Assembly: GCA_910578425.1 (NCBI GenBank)
Contig: CAJTQX010000002.1
Location: forward strand, 51,695 to 115,694
Direction: 5' to 3'
DNA: 64,000 bases
Source of the DNA: an uncultured Anaerotignum sp.
GTDB taxonomy: Bacteria > Bacillota > Clostridia > Lachnospirales > Anaerotignaceae
The translations under genes were made by a program, and so were the position numbers. A model generated the notes under the pieces. The model worked only from the letters and a program-made list of their open reading frames with translations. It ran no database searches and had not been told where the DNA came from. Shown in pieces: positions 50,846 to 60,800 of this stretch (the first letter of the stretch is position 1; each line of letters opens with the position of its first letter).

Positions 50846-51424
50846 TCAGTGTCCCGCCGTTTCAAAAACATATTTTTCGGGGTTTTCGGAAAGACGGCCC
50901 CTGCACGCAGCGACGCGGATATGGCCGCCTTCCTTCGGCAGTTCCAGCACACCCTCCAGCCAGACGCCTTTGAAGCTGCCCATTATGAGAATAGAAATCC
51001 ATATTCGCGAGCCGTTTTCCAGCCCTGCCGCCAGGAGTCTTTCGCGGTCTGCCGAAAAGGAAAGCCGCCCCAGTCCTTCCCGTTGTTCCAGTTTGGCAAG
51101 TACGCCGGAGTTGTCGTTTTCCTCACCATCTTCTTCTGTTTCGGGAGTTTCCCGCCAGATATTTTCATTCCCATGATAAGGAATGAGCCATACCAGTCCG
51201 CCGCTTTTGATGCATTTGTCTGTCCGTTTTCCGGCAATATACCACGGGGCGAAGCGGAGCAGCAAGCGGCGCGCAAGAAAAGCCGCCGCGCCGCAGGGCA
51301 GGAGGACGCCGCCCAAAACCGCCGCTGTTTCCGGTCTGTGAAAACAGAGGGCGACAAGGCCGATTCCACCGAAAACCATGCCCAAAGCGGCGGCAAATAC
51401 GCAGAAATTTTTCACCTGTTTCAT
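50846..51424 (-). CDS. Hypothetical membrane protein
   Basis: 192 residues. Two adjacent hydrophobic helices (about 5-27 and 32-52) form a hairpin, followed by a cytoplasmic or external beta-rich domain (about 60-190) that includes an acidic stretch ETPETEEDGEENDN and a basic N-side. No recognised motif. It is transcribed divergently from the AI-2E-family permease gene. Function unknown. Confidence 0.7.
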   Translation of the reverse strand: MKQVKNFCVFAAALGMVFGGIGLVALCFHRPETAAVLGGVLLPCGAAAFLARRLLLRFAPWYIAGKRTDKCIKSGGLVWLIPYHGNENIWRETPETEEDGEENDNSGVLAKLEQREGLGRLSFSADRERLLAAGLENGSRIWISILIMGSFKGVWLEGVLELPKEGGHIRVAACRGRLSENPEKYVFETAGH

Positions 51425-51543
51425 GATTTATTTCCTCCAAATCTTAAGAATTTCTTTTGTTGCACCCCTTCCGGCTTTATGTTATCATGTTTGATAAACC
51501 ATTTGGCAGAATGCTGTTTATAATAAGGAAGGACTGACGTTTT

Positions 51544-52674
51544 ATGCTCGACAGGGATACTATCCGTAAAATACAAAAGCTTATCGTTTTTACCCTGCTG
51601 ATACTTGTGGGGCTGTGGCGGTTCGATGTTGTGGTGCGCGCCGCCCGTTTCATTCTGCATATCCTTTCGCCGTTCCTGCTTGGCGGGGCGATTGCTTTTA
51701 TTCTGAATGTTCCCATGTGCCGCATTCAAAAACGCCTGTTTGGGCACGCCGCACATGGCGGCAAGGCGGAGCGCGCTGCCGCCCCTGTCAGTCTGTTGGT
51801 TACGATTTTGGCCGTAACAGGTATACTGGGGCTGGTGATCGTAGTCGTCCTGCCGGAGCTGGCAAGCACAGTTACCGCCCTGAGCCTGAAAATTCCGGAA
51901 ATGTTTGAGAGGCTGGAAACGCATTTCATTGAAAACCCGGAGATTTTCAGCTGGTTCGAGGAACTCCAACTGAACTGGGACGAAATCCTTGCGCAGATTG
52001 TAGATTTCTTCTACGTTGGCGTAAACACAATGTTCGGTTCTACCATCAGCGCGGCAAAAGGCATTGTCAGCGCGGTTACGACGTTTTTTATCGCCTTTGT
52101 TTTTGCCTGTTATATTCTCCTGCAAAAGGAAACGCTGGGCAGGCAGATGCGCAAGCTGTTTTTTGCCTATCTGAAAAAAGAACGCGCGGAATCTGTTCTG
52201 CGCGTCTGCGGGCTGACTTCCCGCACGTTTGCGAATTTTCTGACAGGGCAGTGCCTGGAGGCCGTCATTCTCGGTGTGATGTTCTTTGTCTCCATGACGA
52301 TACTGCGGTTTCCCTATGCCCTGCTTGTGGGCGTGCTGGTTGCGTTTACCGCGCTGATTCCCATTTTTGGGGCGTTCATTGGCTGTGCAGTGGGCGTGTT
52401 CCTGATTTTGACGGTCAACCCTGTGCAGGCGGCAGGATTTATCGCGCTGTTCCTTGTCCTTCAGCAGGTAGAGGGCAATCTCATTTACCCGCATGTTGTT
52501 GGCGGGTCGGTTGGCCTGCCGTCCATATGGGTGCTTGCGGCGGTTTCGCTTGGCGGCAGCCTGATGGGGATTGTGGGAATGCTTGTGTTTATCCCCATCG
52601 TTTCCGTACTTTACACGCTTCTGCGTGAGAATGTGCACGCGCGTCTGGAGGAAAAAGACCTGCATATCGAGTAA
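51544..52674 (+). CDS. AI-2E/YtvI-family membrane permease
   Basis: 376 residues, seven to eight membrane segments. Family blocks are SPFLLGGAIAFILNVPM near 40, VGVLVAFTALIPIFGAFIGCAVGVFLI near 260 and the C-terminal LQQVEGNLIYPHVVGGSVGLPSIWVLAAVSLGGSLMGIVGMLVFIP. The family includes AI-2 exporters and Na+/H+ antiporters, so substrate cannot be fixed. A TATAAT lies at 51519-51524. Followed by a family B repeat. Confidence 0.9.
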   Translation: MLDRDTIRKIQKLIVFTLLILVGLWRFDVVVRAARFILHILSPFLLGGAIAFILNVPMCRIQKRLFGHAAHGGKAERAAAPVSLLVTILAVTGILGLVIVVVLPELASTVTALSLKIPEMFERLETHFIENPEIFSWFEELQLNWDEILAQIVDFFYVGVNTMFGSTISAAKGIVSAVTTFFIAFVFACYILLQKETLGRQMRKLFFAYLKKERAESVLRVCGLTSRTFANFLTGQCLEAVILGVMFFVSMTILRFPYALLVGVLVAFTALIPIFGAFIGCAVGVFLILTVNPVQAAGFIALFLVLQQVEGNLIYPHVVGGSVGLPSIWVLAAVSLGGSLMGIVGMLVFIPIVSVLYTLLRENVHARLEEKDLHIE

Positions 52675-52675
52675 T

Positions 52676-52835
52676 TTCTCGGGCTTCGCCCAAACCCATT
52701 CGCTTTCTTGAAAGAAAGCGGGCAAAGAACTTTATTGCCAGCCGCACTGATGTGCGGCTGGATTCTTTAGCCGGAAAGCCTTCCCCGCAAAACACAGTTT
52801 TGCTGCAAGTGGGTCACGGGGGGTCAAAAGCCCCC
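52676..52835. repeat. Dispersed repeat family B, copy B7
   Basis: Contains CTCGGGCTTCGCCCAAACCC, TTGCCAGCCGCACTGATGTGCGGCTGG, CCGCAAAACACAGTTTTGC and GGGTCACGGGGGGTCAAAAGCCCCCTT, matching the B family landmarks. Confidence 0.7.
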
Positions 52836-52859
52836 TTCAATGGCCGGGAGCATCCGGAA

Positions 52860-53143
52860 GCCCTTGCGTTTTGGCTGCAATAATAGCGGCTCCGCCGCTG
52901 CTGCCCTTTCGTGCTTTTTTGAACGGGCATAATGCCTTGCCATATCGGTGTTAACATCGCTCTCATCCAGAAACACCAGCTTTTTTATGTCGTTTTCCAG
53001 CATATGTTTTTTCCAGACTTCTCTTTTCTTCCTGACATCGGGGACGCTCCTGTTCCGAAGCGTGGTGAGACTTCTTTTTATAAACATAGCCGAGTTTCAG
53101 GACAGCTTTTCGGACGCTCTCATCGACCACCTCGTGCTTCTAT
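52860..53143 (-). pseudogene. IS630-family transposase remnant with frameshift
   Basis: On the reverse strand one frame reads VDESVRKAVLKLGYVYKKKS, then HHASEQERPRC; a single-base shift near 53035-53045 moves to the frame KKREVWKKHMLENDIKKLVFLDESDVNTDMARHYARSKKHERA. VFLDES with NTDM is the IS630/Tc1 DDE core. Both the N-terminal HTH and the end of the gene are missing. It is dead and abuts repeat B7. Confidence 0.8.
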
Positions 53144-53262
53144 CATAAACCATATGTCCAGCAGGTACAATATTATATTGAATTGCTATCAAACGAAAAA
53201 TATTTATTGTTTTCAACGCCAAATTCCAATTTTTCGGATTACTGTTGCAGAAAACAATTTTC

Positions 53263-53271
53263 TGATATACT
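53263..53271 (+). promoter_or_regulatory. Extended -10 promoter of cysK
   Basis: TGATATACT combines TGn with TATACT (53266-53271); no -35 box at standard spacing (TTGCAG at 15 bp). Confidence 0.55.
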
Positions 53272-53313
53272 ATTATGGATATTCGGATTCATGAAAGGAA
53301 AGGATGGAGAACA

Positions 53314-54246
53314 ATGGCGCGGATTTACAGGAGCATAGAAGAAATGATAGGGAGGACGCCCCTTTTGCAGCTTGGCAATTACGGGAAAAAGCATGGGCTG
53401 GAGGCGAATATACTGGCAAAGGTGGAGGCGATGAACCCGGGCGGCAGCGCGAAAGACAGAGTTGCGAAGCGCATGGTGGAGGATGCGGAACAGGCGGGCA
53501 TTCTCAAAGAGGGTGCAACTATCATAGAACCGACCAGCGGCAATACGGGCATTGGGCTGGCGGTGATGGCGGCAGCAAGAGGGTATCGGGCAATGATCGT
53601 CATGCCGGATACGATGAGCATGGAACGCCGCCTGCTGATGACGGCATTCGGCGCGGAGCTTGTGCTGACGGAAGGGCAGAAGGGCATGGCTGGAGCAATT
53701 GAAAAGGCGGAGGAATTGGCAAAGGAAATCCCGAATTCCTTTATTCCCGGACAGTTTGATAACCCTTCCAATCCAGCGGCGCATTATGACAGCACCGGCC
53801 CGGAAATATATGAGGATACAGACGGGAATGTGGATATCTTTGTAGCGGGAATCGGTACAGGCGGTACAATTACAGGCGTGGGGCGATATTTGAAGGAGAA
53901 AAATCCCGCTGTTAAAATTGTGGGCGTGGAGCCCGCTTCCTCCCCTCTGCTGACAAAGGGTACGGCTGGACCGCACGGCTTGCAGGGTATCGGCGCGAAT
54001 TTTGTGCCGTCCATATTGGACCGCTCAGTCATAGACGAAATCATGACCGTAACGGACGAGGAGGCTTATGAAGCGGGGCGCGAGCTGGCGCGGACAGAAG
54101 GGCTTCTGGCCGGAATTTCCGCGGGAGCGGCTGCGTTTGCAGCGGCGGAGCTGGCAAAACGTCCGGAAAACGCGGGGAAAAACATTGTAGTGCTTCTTCC
54201 GGATACAGGGGACAGGTATTTGTCTACGGAGATGTTTCAGAAGTGA
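53314..54246 (+). CDS. cysK: Cysteine synthase (O-acetylserine sulfhydrylase)
   Basis: 310 residues from ATG 53314 (AAAGGATGGAG upstream). It forms cysteine from O-acetylserine and sulfide. The PLP lysine is K47 in NPGGSAKDRVAKRM, the substrate loop is TSGNTGIG (74-78 SGNTG) and the PLP phosphate loop is AGIGTGGTITGVGRYL. Its stop overlaps the GTG start of traX by four bases (GTGA), so the two are translationally coupled. Confidence 0.97.
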   Translation: MARIYRSIEEMIGRTPLLQLGNYGKKHGLEANILAKVEAMNPGGSAKDRVAKRMVEDAEQAGILKEGATIIEPTSGNTGIGLAVMAAARGYRAMIVMPDTMSMERRLLMTAFGAELVLTEGQKGMAGAIEKAEELAKEIPNSFIPGQFDNPSNPAAHYDSTGPEIYEDTDGNVDIFVAGIGTGGTITGVGRYLKEKNPAVKIVGVEPASSPLLTKGTAGPHGLQGIGANFVPSILDRSVIDEIMTVTDEEAYEAGRELARTEGLLAGISAGAAAFAAAELAKRPENAGKNIVVLLPDTGDRYLSTEMFQK

Positions 54247-54905
54247 TAACGCGGGAACAGCGGACGTTAGTGCAGGTTTTTGCCGCGCTTACCATGCTGA
54301 TTGACCATATCGGATTGATTTTCTTCCCGAATCAGATTTGGCTGCGGGCAGTTGGGCGGCTTTCGTTTCCACTGTTTGCATTCGGCGTTGCGGAGGGCGT
54401 GGCGCGTACGCGCAGTTTTCCGCGGTATCTCGGGCGTATTCTGCTTGCGGCTTTGGTTTCTCAGCCGGTCTATTGGCTGGCGTTTGGACGGGCGGACGGA
54501 AACCCGCTGTTTATGCTGGCATGGGGCGCGCTGACCGTCTGGTGCTGGCGGCAGGAAACGGCGGCGGGGCGGACTGCCGCAGGGTTCCTGCTTTTTGCGG
54601 CGTTTTGGGGCAGGATGTCCTACGGCTGGTATGGCGTATGGACAGTATTTCTGTTCTCCATTTACCATCAGCGGCGCGCTGTCTGTTTTTATGGACAGGC
54701 GGCGATAACGCTTCTGTATTGTATTAAGGCGCGCAGCACGCTGCAAATGCTGTCCTTGTTTGCTTTTGGGATATTGGGCAGCGGGCGCGGGATACGGCAA
54801 AGCCTCCCGCGTTACGCGCTTTATGTATTCTATCCTCTGCACCTGCTTGTGCTTTGGGGGATACGGGCGATGATATCGCAGGCGGGATATGGATTTATGG
54901 TATGA
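54243..54905 (+). CDS. TraX-family membrane protein
   Basis: 220 residues, about seven membrane segments. The start is GTG 54243, which overlaps the cysK stop. The TraX family (first known as the F-pilin acetylase) is seen as LVQVFAALTMLIDHIGLIFFP near the N-terminus (the conserved DHIG), RAVGRLSFPLFAFGVAEGVARTRSFPRYLGRI, and YVFYPLHLLVL at the end (Y-P-LHL motif). Chromosomal copies in Firmicutes are common, and their substrate is unknown; pairing with cysK does not explain it. Confidence 0.9.
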   Translation: MITREQRTLVQVFAALTMLIDHIGLIFFPNQIWLRAVGRLSFPLFAFGVAEGVARTRSFPRYLGRILLAALVSQPVYWLAFGRADGNPLFMLAWGALTVWCWRQETAAGRTAAGFLLFAAFWGRMSYGWYGVWTVFLFSIYHQRRAVCFYGQAAITLLYCIKARSTLQMLSLFAFGILGSGRGIRQSLPRYALYVFYPLHLLVLWGIRAMISQAGYGFMV

Positions 54906-54929
54906 AAAAAAGGCTCTGGGGAAAGGCGG

Positions 54930-55152
54930 CCTGATCTAAGAAGCAAAAAAGAAACAATATGTTTTCTAAAAGCAGGCCGCCTTTATGGGCGTTGCCATAA
55001 GAAAATTTCATTTTAAGAAATGCCCGAAAAATCAAGATTTTTCAGAATGATTTCTTTATTCAGAAGAAATTTTCTCAGGCAACTGCCGTCAGCGTTTGAC
55101 TTAAGAAATCAACAGAAGAGAAAAATCTGTTTTCTTAAGTCAGGCCGCCTTT
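54930..55152 (+). repeat. Dispersed repeat family A, copy A2 plus a degenerate half-copy
   Basis: The full copy is 54985-55152 (168 bp), aligned with A1 over its length. Directly before it, 54930-54984 (TCTAAGAAGC, TTTTCTAAAAGCAGGCCGCCTTT) repeats the right-hand hairpin end in decayed form, so two copies stand head to tail. Confidence 0.8.
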
Positions 55153-55435
55153 GGCGGGGATATTTCTTTTCAGAATCTGTTCAGCATCTTGGGGAATATT
55201 GAATTTACCTGAATTTCACTGGCAGACAAAGGGAATTTTTCACAGGAATACTGGTAGTATTTCAAGAAAAATTACCAAAGACTGTCAGTAAAAGGCCAGG
55301 GAAATCAACATTTCAAAAAATGCTGAGCAGATTTTTATTATTATTCTACGCCACGCCCGTATTTTTTTCAAGAACGCACAATAAGGATAAAACGCCGCTT
55401 TTTGCCTATACTAATGCTGGAGAGGAGGTTTTTTC

Positions 55436-55606
55436 ATGAAAAAATTTGCAACCGGCTTACTGATCGGCGGCGCAATGACGATGGCAGGCGTAGGCTATCT
55501 CATGCAGGACAGACGCGCCTGCCGCAAAATCGTAAAAAACGGCAAAAGAATGGCAGTCAAAGCGGAGGAAGCCATAGACGACATCATTGACGACATGATG
55601 AGCTGA
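55436..55606 (+). CDS. Small amphipathic protein, 56 residues
   Basis: ATG 55436 has GAGGAGG eight bases upstream. The N-terminus is a hydrophobic stretch (FATGLLIGGAMTMAGVGYLM) followed by DRRACRKIVKNGKRMAVKAEE and an acidic tail AIDDIIDDMMS, a pattern like small YtxH-type stress/spore proteins. TATACT at 55407-55412 may be the -10 box, and a strong terminator follows. It is likely expressed on its own. Function unknown. Confidence 0.7.
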   Translation: MKKFATGLLIGGAMTMAGVGYLMQDRRACRKIVKNGKRMAVKAEEAIDDIIDDMMS

Positions 55607-55623
55607 TTTCGATGCAGAGAAAG

Positions 55624-55657
55624 AGCGGATACCTTCCGGTATCCGCCTTTTCTTTTT
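55624..55657 (+). terminator. Terminator of the 56-residue ORF
   Basis: AGCGGATACC and GGTATCCGCC form a 9-10 bp stem with a TTCC loop, followed by TTTTCTTTTT. Confidence 0.9.
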
Positions 55658-55680
55658 GTACTTTTCCATCTTTTCAGGTC

Positions 55681-55850
55681 ACCTTCGCCTGACAGGGGCA
55701 TACACGCTTTTTCAGCCAAATTTCAAGCATTTTCTGTGTGAACCAGGCCACTCCCGACGTACCTGCGGGCGGCTGCCTTAAAACTGCCTCAAATTGCGTG
55801 CTGGTAAAGTTCACCAGACGCTTTCGGCCATACCCTTGTCAGGCGAAGGT
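55681..55850. repeat. MITE-like element, family C, copy C1
   Basis: 170 bp with 23-bp terminal inverted repeats: ACCTTCGCCTGACAGGGG at 55681 and CCTTGTCAGGCGAAGGT at the other end (55834-55850), about 20 of 23 matching. The left 30 bases recur at 63529. The interior has no gene. The rest of the gap to 56030 shows nothing recognisable. Confidence 0.7.
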
Positions 55851-56030
55851 ATAGAGGGGGGATATTATGTCGTCATGGATATTGGTCATTTCCTTTCGAC
55901 ACATTTATCATATCATTTCTTTTTGAAGGATTTTTGTACAAATCCTGTCATATTTCTTAAGAATTGCCGACAAAATTCTGAACAATGGAAATCTGCCGTA
56001 TATTCAGCCCGCTCCTGATTTTTTCCTTAA

Positions 56031-56086
56031 AATAGTTTTAATGTAAAAATAATTGACAGGAAAATAGTTTTATATTAAAATCATTT
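56031..56086 (+). promoter_or_regulatory. MarR operon promoter with a direct repeat
   Basis: TTGACA (56053-56058), 17 bp, TAAAAT (56076-56081). A direct repeat of about 20 bases, AATAGTTTTA..(T)AAAAT.ATT, occurs at 56031 and 56063 (32 bp apart); the second copy covers the spacer and -10 box. It is a likely operator for the adjacent MarR protein. Confidence 0.75.
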
Positions 56087-56188
56087 CATGTTGTTTTACC
56101 CGCGCGGGGGCGGACGTTTGACAGCATTTTTCCGCATTCCGCCAGGCATGCCGCCGACCCGCGCATTTTGCAAAGAAAGGAGATACCC

Positions 56189-56671
56189 ATGCGGCAAATC
56201 ACAAGCAGGGAAATCGCGCTCTGCGTTGTCACGATGTCCAGCAACTTCCTGCGCTGGCACAAAACGTACATAGAAAATTCCTGCAATATCAAAGCGGAAC
56301 TGATGGCTTATAAACTTACCATGAGCCAGCTCCATCTTTTGTTTTTCCTCCATATGAATCCGGAGATACGGACGCTGTCCGCGCTTTCATCCGAGCTTTT
56401 TACCAGCAAGGGCAGCCTTTCGCTGATGCTTTCCAAGCTGGAGAGGAATGGTTATCTGCGCAAAAACGCGCCTGCAAAGGAGGATGACGGCAGGAAGGTC
56501 TATCTTTCGCTGACAGAACGCGCAGAGGAGGTCTTGAAAGTAATCGAGAAAAGATTCATGGAAAGCACTTCTGCGATTTTCGATCAGATGGACGATAAGG
56601 CAAAAAACAGGTTTTATGACAAACTGATGGAATTACAGCAAATATTCGCAACAGGAGGTATCAAATTATGA
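56189..56671 (+). CDS. MarR-family repressor
   Basis: 160 residues from ATG 56189 (AAAGGAG upstream). Winged HTH of MarR type: LTMSQLHLLFFLHMNPEIRTLSALSSELFTSKGSLSLMLSKLERNGYLRKNAPAKEDDGRKVYLSLTERA, with the conserved DGRKVYLSLT wing. A C-terminal helix follows for dimerisation. Its stop overlaps the start of the adaptor gene (ATGA). It probably represses the efflux operon it heads, with release by a substrate of the pump. Confidence 0.94.
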   Translation: MRQITSREIALCVVTMSSNFLRWHKTYIENSCNIKAELMAYKLTMSQLHLLFFLHMNPEIRTLSALSSELFTSKGSLSLMLSKLERNGYLRKNAPAKEDDGRKVYLSLTERAEEVLKVIEKRFMESTSAIFDQMDDKAKNRFYDKLMELQQIFATGGIKL

Positions 56672-57813
56672 AAAAGCAAGCAATCGGGCTGTTTGCTCTC
56701 TGCGCCGTGCTATTCGCCGGCTGCGGGCAGGAGGAAATCCCGGAGGAAAAGACGCTGCGCACCGTTGAAACGGAAACAGCAGGCAAAACCGCCATCGCAA
56801 GCGGGTTTTCCTATTCCGGCAAGGCCGCGCCTTCCAGGGAGGTTTCCGTTGTGCCGACCGTACCGGGAAAGGTCGTCAATTTCAACTATGACGTGGGCGA
56901 TACCGTACGGGAGGGCGCAGTGCTTTTCTCTGTGGACTCCGCGGACCTGCAAAACAACCTTCGCAGCCTCGAAGCAAATTACCATGTTGCAGAGCTGAAT
57001 CTGAACAACGCGAAGAATACATATGACAACAACAGGATATTGTTTGACGAAGAAATCATTTCACAGGCTGAGTTTGACCAGATAAAGCTGGGCTATGAAA
57101 CGGCGGAGGCAAACCTCACCGCAACGCAGATACAGATTGACAATCTGAAGAAAAATATTTCCGACTGCACCGTTACCTCCCCCATGTCGGGCGTGGTTGC
57201 CCAGCGCGGCGTGGAGCGGGGCGGCTTCGCTTCTCAGGCGGCCCCTGCATATACTGTGATGGATTTATCCACCATTAAAGTCGAAGTCGGCGTTTCCGAG
57301 CAGGTCGTCAATACCATTGCCATCGGGGACGAGGTCGCGGTTAAAATGACAGCCGTTTCCGCCGAACCGCTGACAGGCAGGGTTTCCACCATCAGCCCCT
57401 CCGCAGGGCAGACCGGCACATATACCGTCAAAATCGAGCTGAATAATCAGGACGGCGCGATAAAGGCAGGTATGCTGGCAGAAGTCAGCTTTACGATGGA
57501 GCAGTCCGAAGAGGCTTTTGTCCTGCCGCGCAACGCTGTACTGACAAAGGACGGCGAAACCTACGTCTATATTCTGGAAGGGAACACCGTCAAAAAAACG
57601 CCAGTTGAAACAGGCATTGAAACGGGCGAAACCATTGAAATCACAAGCGGGCTTTCCGAAGGCATGGAAGTTGTGACAAAAGGACAGACCTATATTTCTG
57701 ATGGCGAGGAAGTCAACGCCGCAGGCGCGGCGCAGGCAAACGCGGAGCCGGAAAGCCCTGAAAATGCGGAGGCTCCTGAAAACGCGGAAGATACGGAAGG
57801 AAAGGAGGAATAA
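56668..57813 (+). CDS. RND-type membrane-fusion/adaptor lipoprotein
   Basis: 381 residues. Lipoprotein signal with Cys19 (MKKQAIGLFALCAVLFAGC). The HlyD/AcrA-like architecture follows: lipoyl half (VPTVPGKVVNFNYDVGDTVREG), coiled-coil hairpin (about 85-165: LQNNLRSLEANYHVAELNLNN), second lipoyl half (CTVTSPMSGVVAQRGVERG), beta-barrel and proximal domains. The end is a long Glu/Ala/Pro-rich tail. ATGA overlap with marR and three bases to the RND gene show one operon. Confidence 0.93.
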   Translation: MKKQAIGLFALCAVLFAGCGQEEIPEEKTLRTVETETAGKTAIASGFSYSGKAAPSREVSVVPTVPGKVVNFNYDVGDTVREGAVLFSVDSADLQNNLRSLEANYHVAELNLNNAKNTYDNNRILFDEEIISQAEFDQIKLGYETAEANLTATQIQIDNLKKNISDCTVTSPMSGVVAQRGVERGGFASQAAPAYTVMDLSTIKVEVGVSEQVVNTIAIGDEVAVKMTAVSAEPLTGRVSTISPSAGQTGTYTVKIELNNQDGAIKAGMLAEVSFTMEQSEEAFVLPRNAVLTKDGETYVYILEGNTVKKTPVETGIETGETIEITSGLSEGMEVVTKGQTYISDGEEVNAAGAAQANAEPESPENAEAPENAEDTEGKEE

Positions 57814-57816
57814 ACC

Positions 57817-60800
57817 ATGTTCTCCAAACTTTGTATCAAGCGTCCTGTGACAACGGTTATGGTAACGCTGATGGTATTCATCGCGGGCATTGTTTCCTAT
57901 ATGAATCTGGATCAGGCACTGATGCCAAATGTTGACCTGCCGATCGCGGTCGTTATGACAACCTATGTCGGCGCGGGGCCGGAGGAAATTGAAAACCTTG
58001 TCTGCGAGCCTTTGGAGGAGGCATTAAGCTCCGTTTCCAATATGGATACGGTCATGTCTATTTCCTCCACAAACGTAGGCATGATTATCTTGCAGTTTGT
58101 AGACGGGACGGACATTGACCTTGCGTCCGTAGATATTCGGGAGGTACTCGACCAGACGAAGTCACGCCTGCCGGATAATGCGGACGAACCTGTGCTGCTG
58201 AAAATGGACATCAACGCCATCCCTATTTATCTGGGCGTTACAGCGGAAAATCTTGACCTGAACGCGCTGAACGATTTGCTGGAGGACAGCGTGGTCAACC
58301 GACTGGAACGACTGGAAGGCGTGGCCTCCGTTGGGCTTTCCGGCGGCATTGAAAAAGAAATCCGCGTGACCGTAGACCCCGGCAAGCTGGCGGGCTATGG
58401 AATCAGTACAGGCACGCTCTCTCAGGTGCTTGCGGCGGAAAACATGAACCTGCCCTCCGGCTCACTCTCTCAGGGCAGCACGACGGTGCAGGTGCGCACC
58501 ATTGGCGAATTTACCTCTCTGGAGGAAATTCGTGACCTGCCGCTGACAACAGGAACAGGCGCGGTGATCCACCTCAGCGACGTGGCAAAAGTGGAAGAAA
58601 TGGAGGTTGACCGCAGTTCCTTCACCATCATCAACGGGCAGAACGGTATTCTGGTTTCCGTAGATAAGCAGTCCACAGCGAATCTTGTAAAAGTCAGCGA
58701 ACGGCTGCAAAGGGAAATCGGCAGGCTGCAAAGGGATTTCCCGGAGTTGGAGATCAACATGCTGACGGACACCTCCGAATATATCCAGCTTTCGCTTTCC
58801 AACGTAACGCAGACAGCCCTGCTGAGTGCGGTCATTGCGTTTTTCGTGCTCCTGCTGTTCCTGCGCAACGCCATCACATCGCTGATTATCGCGGTATCTA
58901 TCCCGACGTCCATTATGGCGACATTCGCCCTGATGTACCTGACAGGGATCAACATGAACATGATTTCCATGGGCGGCGTAGCGATTGGTATTGGTATGCT
59001 GGTAGATAACTCCGTTGTTGTTCTGGACAGCATATATCAGCATTTTGAACGGGGATACAGCGCGGCGGAATCCGCCGAAGTCGGCACAAAAGAGGTTACC
59101 ATGGCAGTCGTTGCGTCTACGCTGACAACAGTTGCCGTATTCGTGCCCATCGCCCTGACAGGCGGCACAACGGGCGCAATGATGAAGAACCTTTCCTTTA
59201 CAATTGTTTACGCATTGGCGTCCTCTCTGGTGGTTTCCATCACGTTTGTGCCAATGGCGTGCGCCCTCCTGCTTTCCCGCCAGGGGCGCGCATGGAAAAA
59301 TAAGCTGTTCCTTGCCCTGCTGGATAAATGGGACAGCGGGCTGGATAAGCTGAACAGAAGCTATGAAAAGGCTCTGCGCTGGGCATTGAAGCACAGGAAA
59401 CGCACCGTACTGATTGTCCTGCTGGTATTTATCGGCAGTTTTTTCACCATTCCTATTACGGGCATGGACTTTATGGCAGGTATGGATCAGGGAACGGCGA
59501 ATATCACCGTAGAGCTGCCCAACGGCACAGAGCTGGACGAAACCGAGGAAATGGTCGGGGAAGTGCTTTACCGGCTGGAAGGCATACCGGAAATCGAAAT
59601 GTACTACGCCAATGTCGGCGCGGGCATGATGAGCACCGGAACATCTTCCGCTACCGTTACAATCAACCTTGTCCCCTCCGATGAGCGCAGCCGCTCCACA
59701 GATGAGGTCTGCGAGGAAATCAAAGGGCTTTTGAGCGATATAGCAGGGGCAGATATTACAGTCGCTTCCTCCAATTCCGCGATGGGCTCTATGGCCTCTG
59801 CGGACGTAACGCTGAACGTATACGGCTATGATTCCGCAACGCTTCTGGACGTAGAGCAGGACCTGATCGCACTGCTTTCCAATGTGAACGGCATTACGGA
59901 CGTAGAAGGCTCTACGGGCGAAACCGTACCGGAGGCGAAGGTAACGATTGACAGGAGCAAAGCCTCCCTTTACGGCATCACAACGGCCTCCATTGCGGGC
60001 GCGCTGAATACTGCCATCACCGGCAGTACGGCGACGCAGTATAAGGTAGGCGGCACAGAAATCGACGTTGTCCTGCGCTACGATACCGATGAACTGAACT
60101 ACCTGACAGATCTGAGCAATCTGACAATACCATCGGCATACGGCTCCCAGGTTTCTCTTTCGGACGTGGCAACCGTTACTATGGGCGAAAGCGCGACTTC
60201 CATTTACCGCGAAAACCAGAGGAACTACATCACGCTGAACGCCAGCGCGAAGGACCTCAGCGGCAGCGAAGCGCAGAAGCTCGTGCAGAATGCCCTCGCG
60301 GCGTATTCCTTCCCGGAAGGCTGTACCTATGAGTTTTCCGGCATGATGGAAATGATGAATGAATCATTCAGCAGCCTGTATACCGCGCTTGTCGTGGCTA
60401 TCCTGCTGGTTTATATGATTATGGCGTCACAGTTTGAATCCCTGCGGTATCCCGCAATCGTTATGTTCTCCATGCCTCTGGCGATCACAGGCGGCATACT
60501 GGGCCTGTTCCTCACAGGCAATACCATCACCATGCCGGCGTTCATGGGCTTTATCATGCTGGTCGGCATGGTTGTAAACAACGGCATCGTCATGGTGGAT
60601 TACACCAACCAGCTCATGAACCGCGGGCTGAACTGCATGGACGCGCTGACGACAGCAGGGCCGCGCCGTCTGCGCCCGATATTGATGACGACGCTTACCA
60701 CAGTTCTCGGTATGCTTCCAATGGCGCTTTCCACAAGCGAAGGCAGCGAGATGATGCATGGGCTTGCCATCAGCGTTATTTTCGGCCTGTCGCTTTCCAC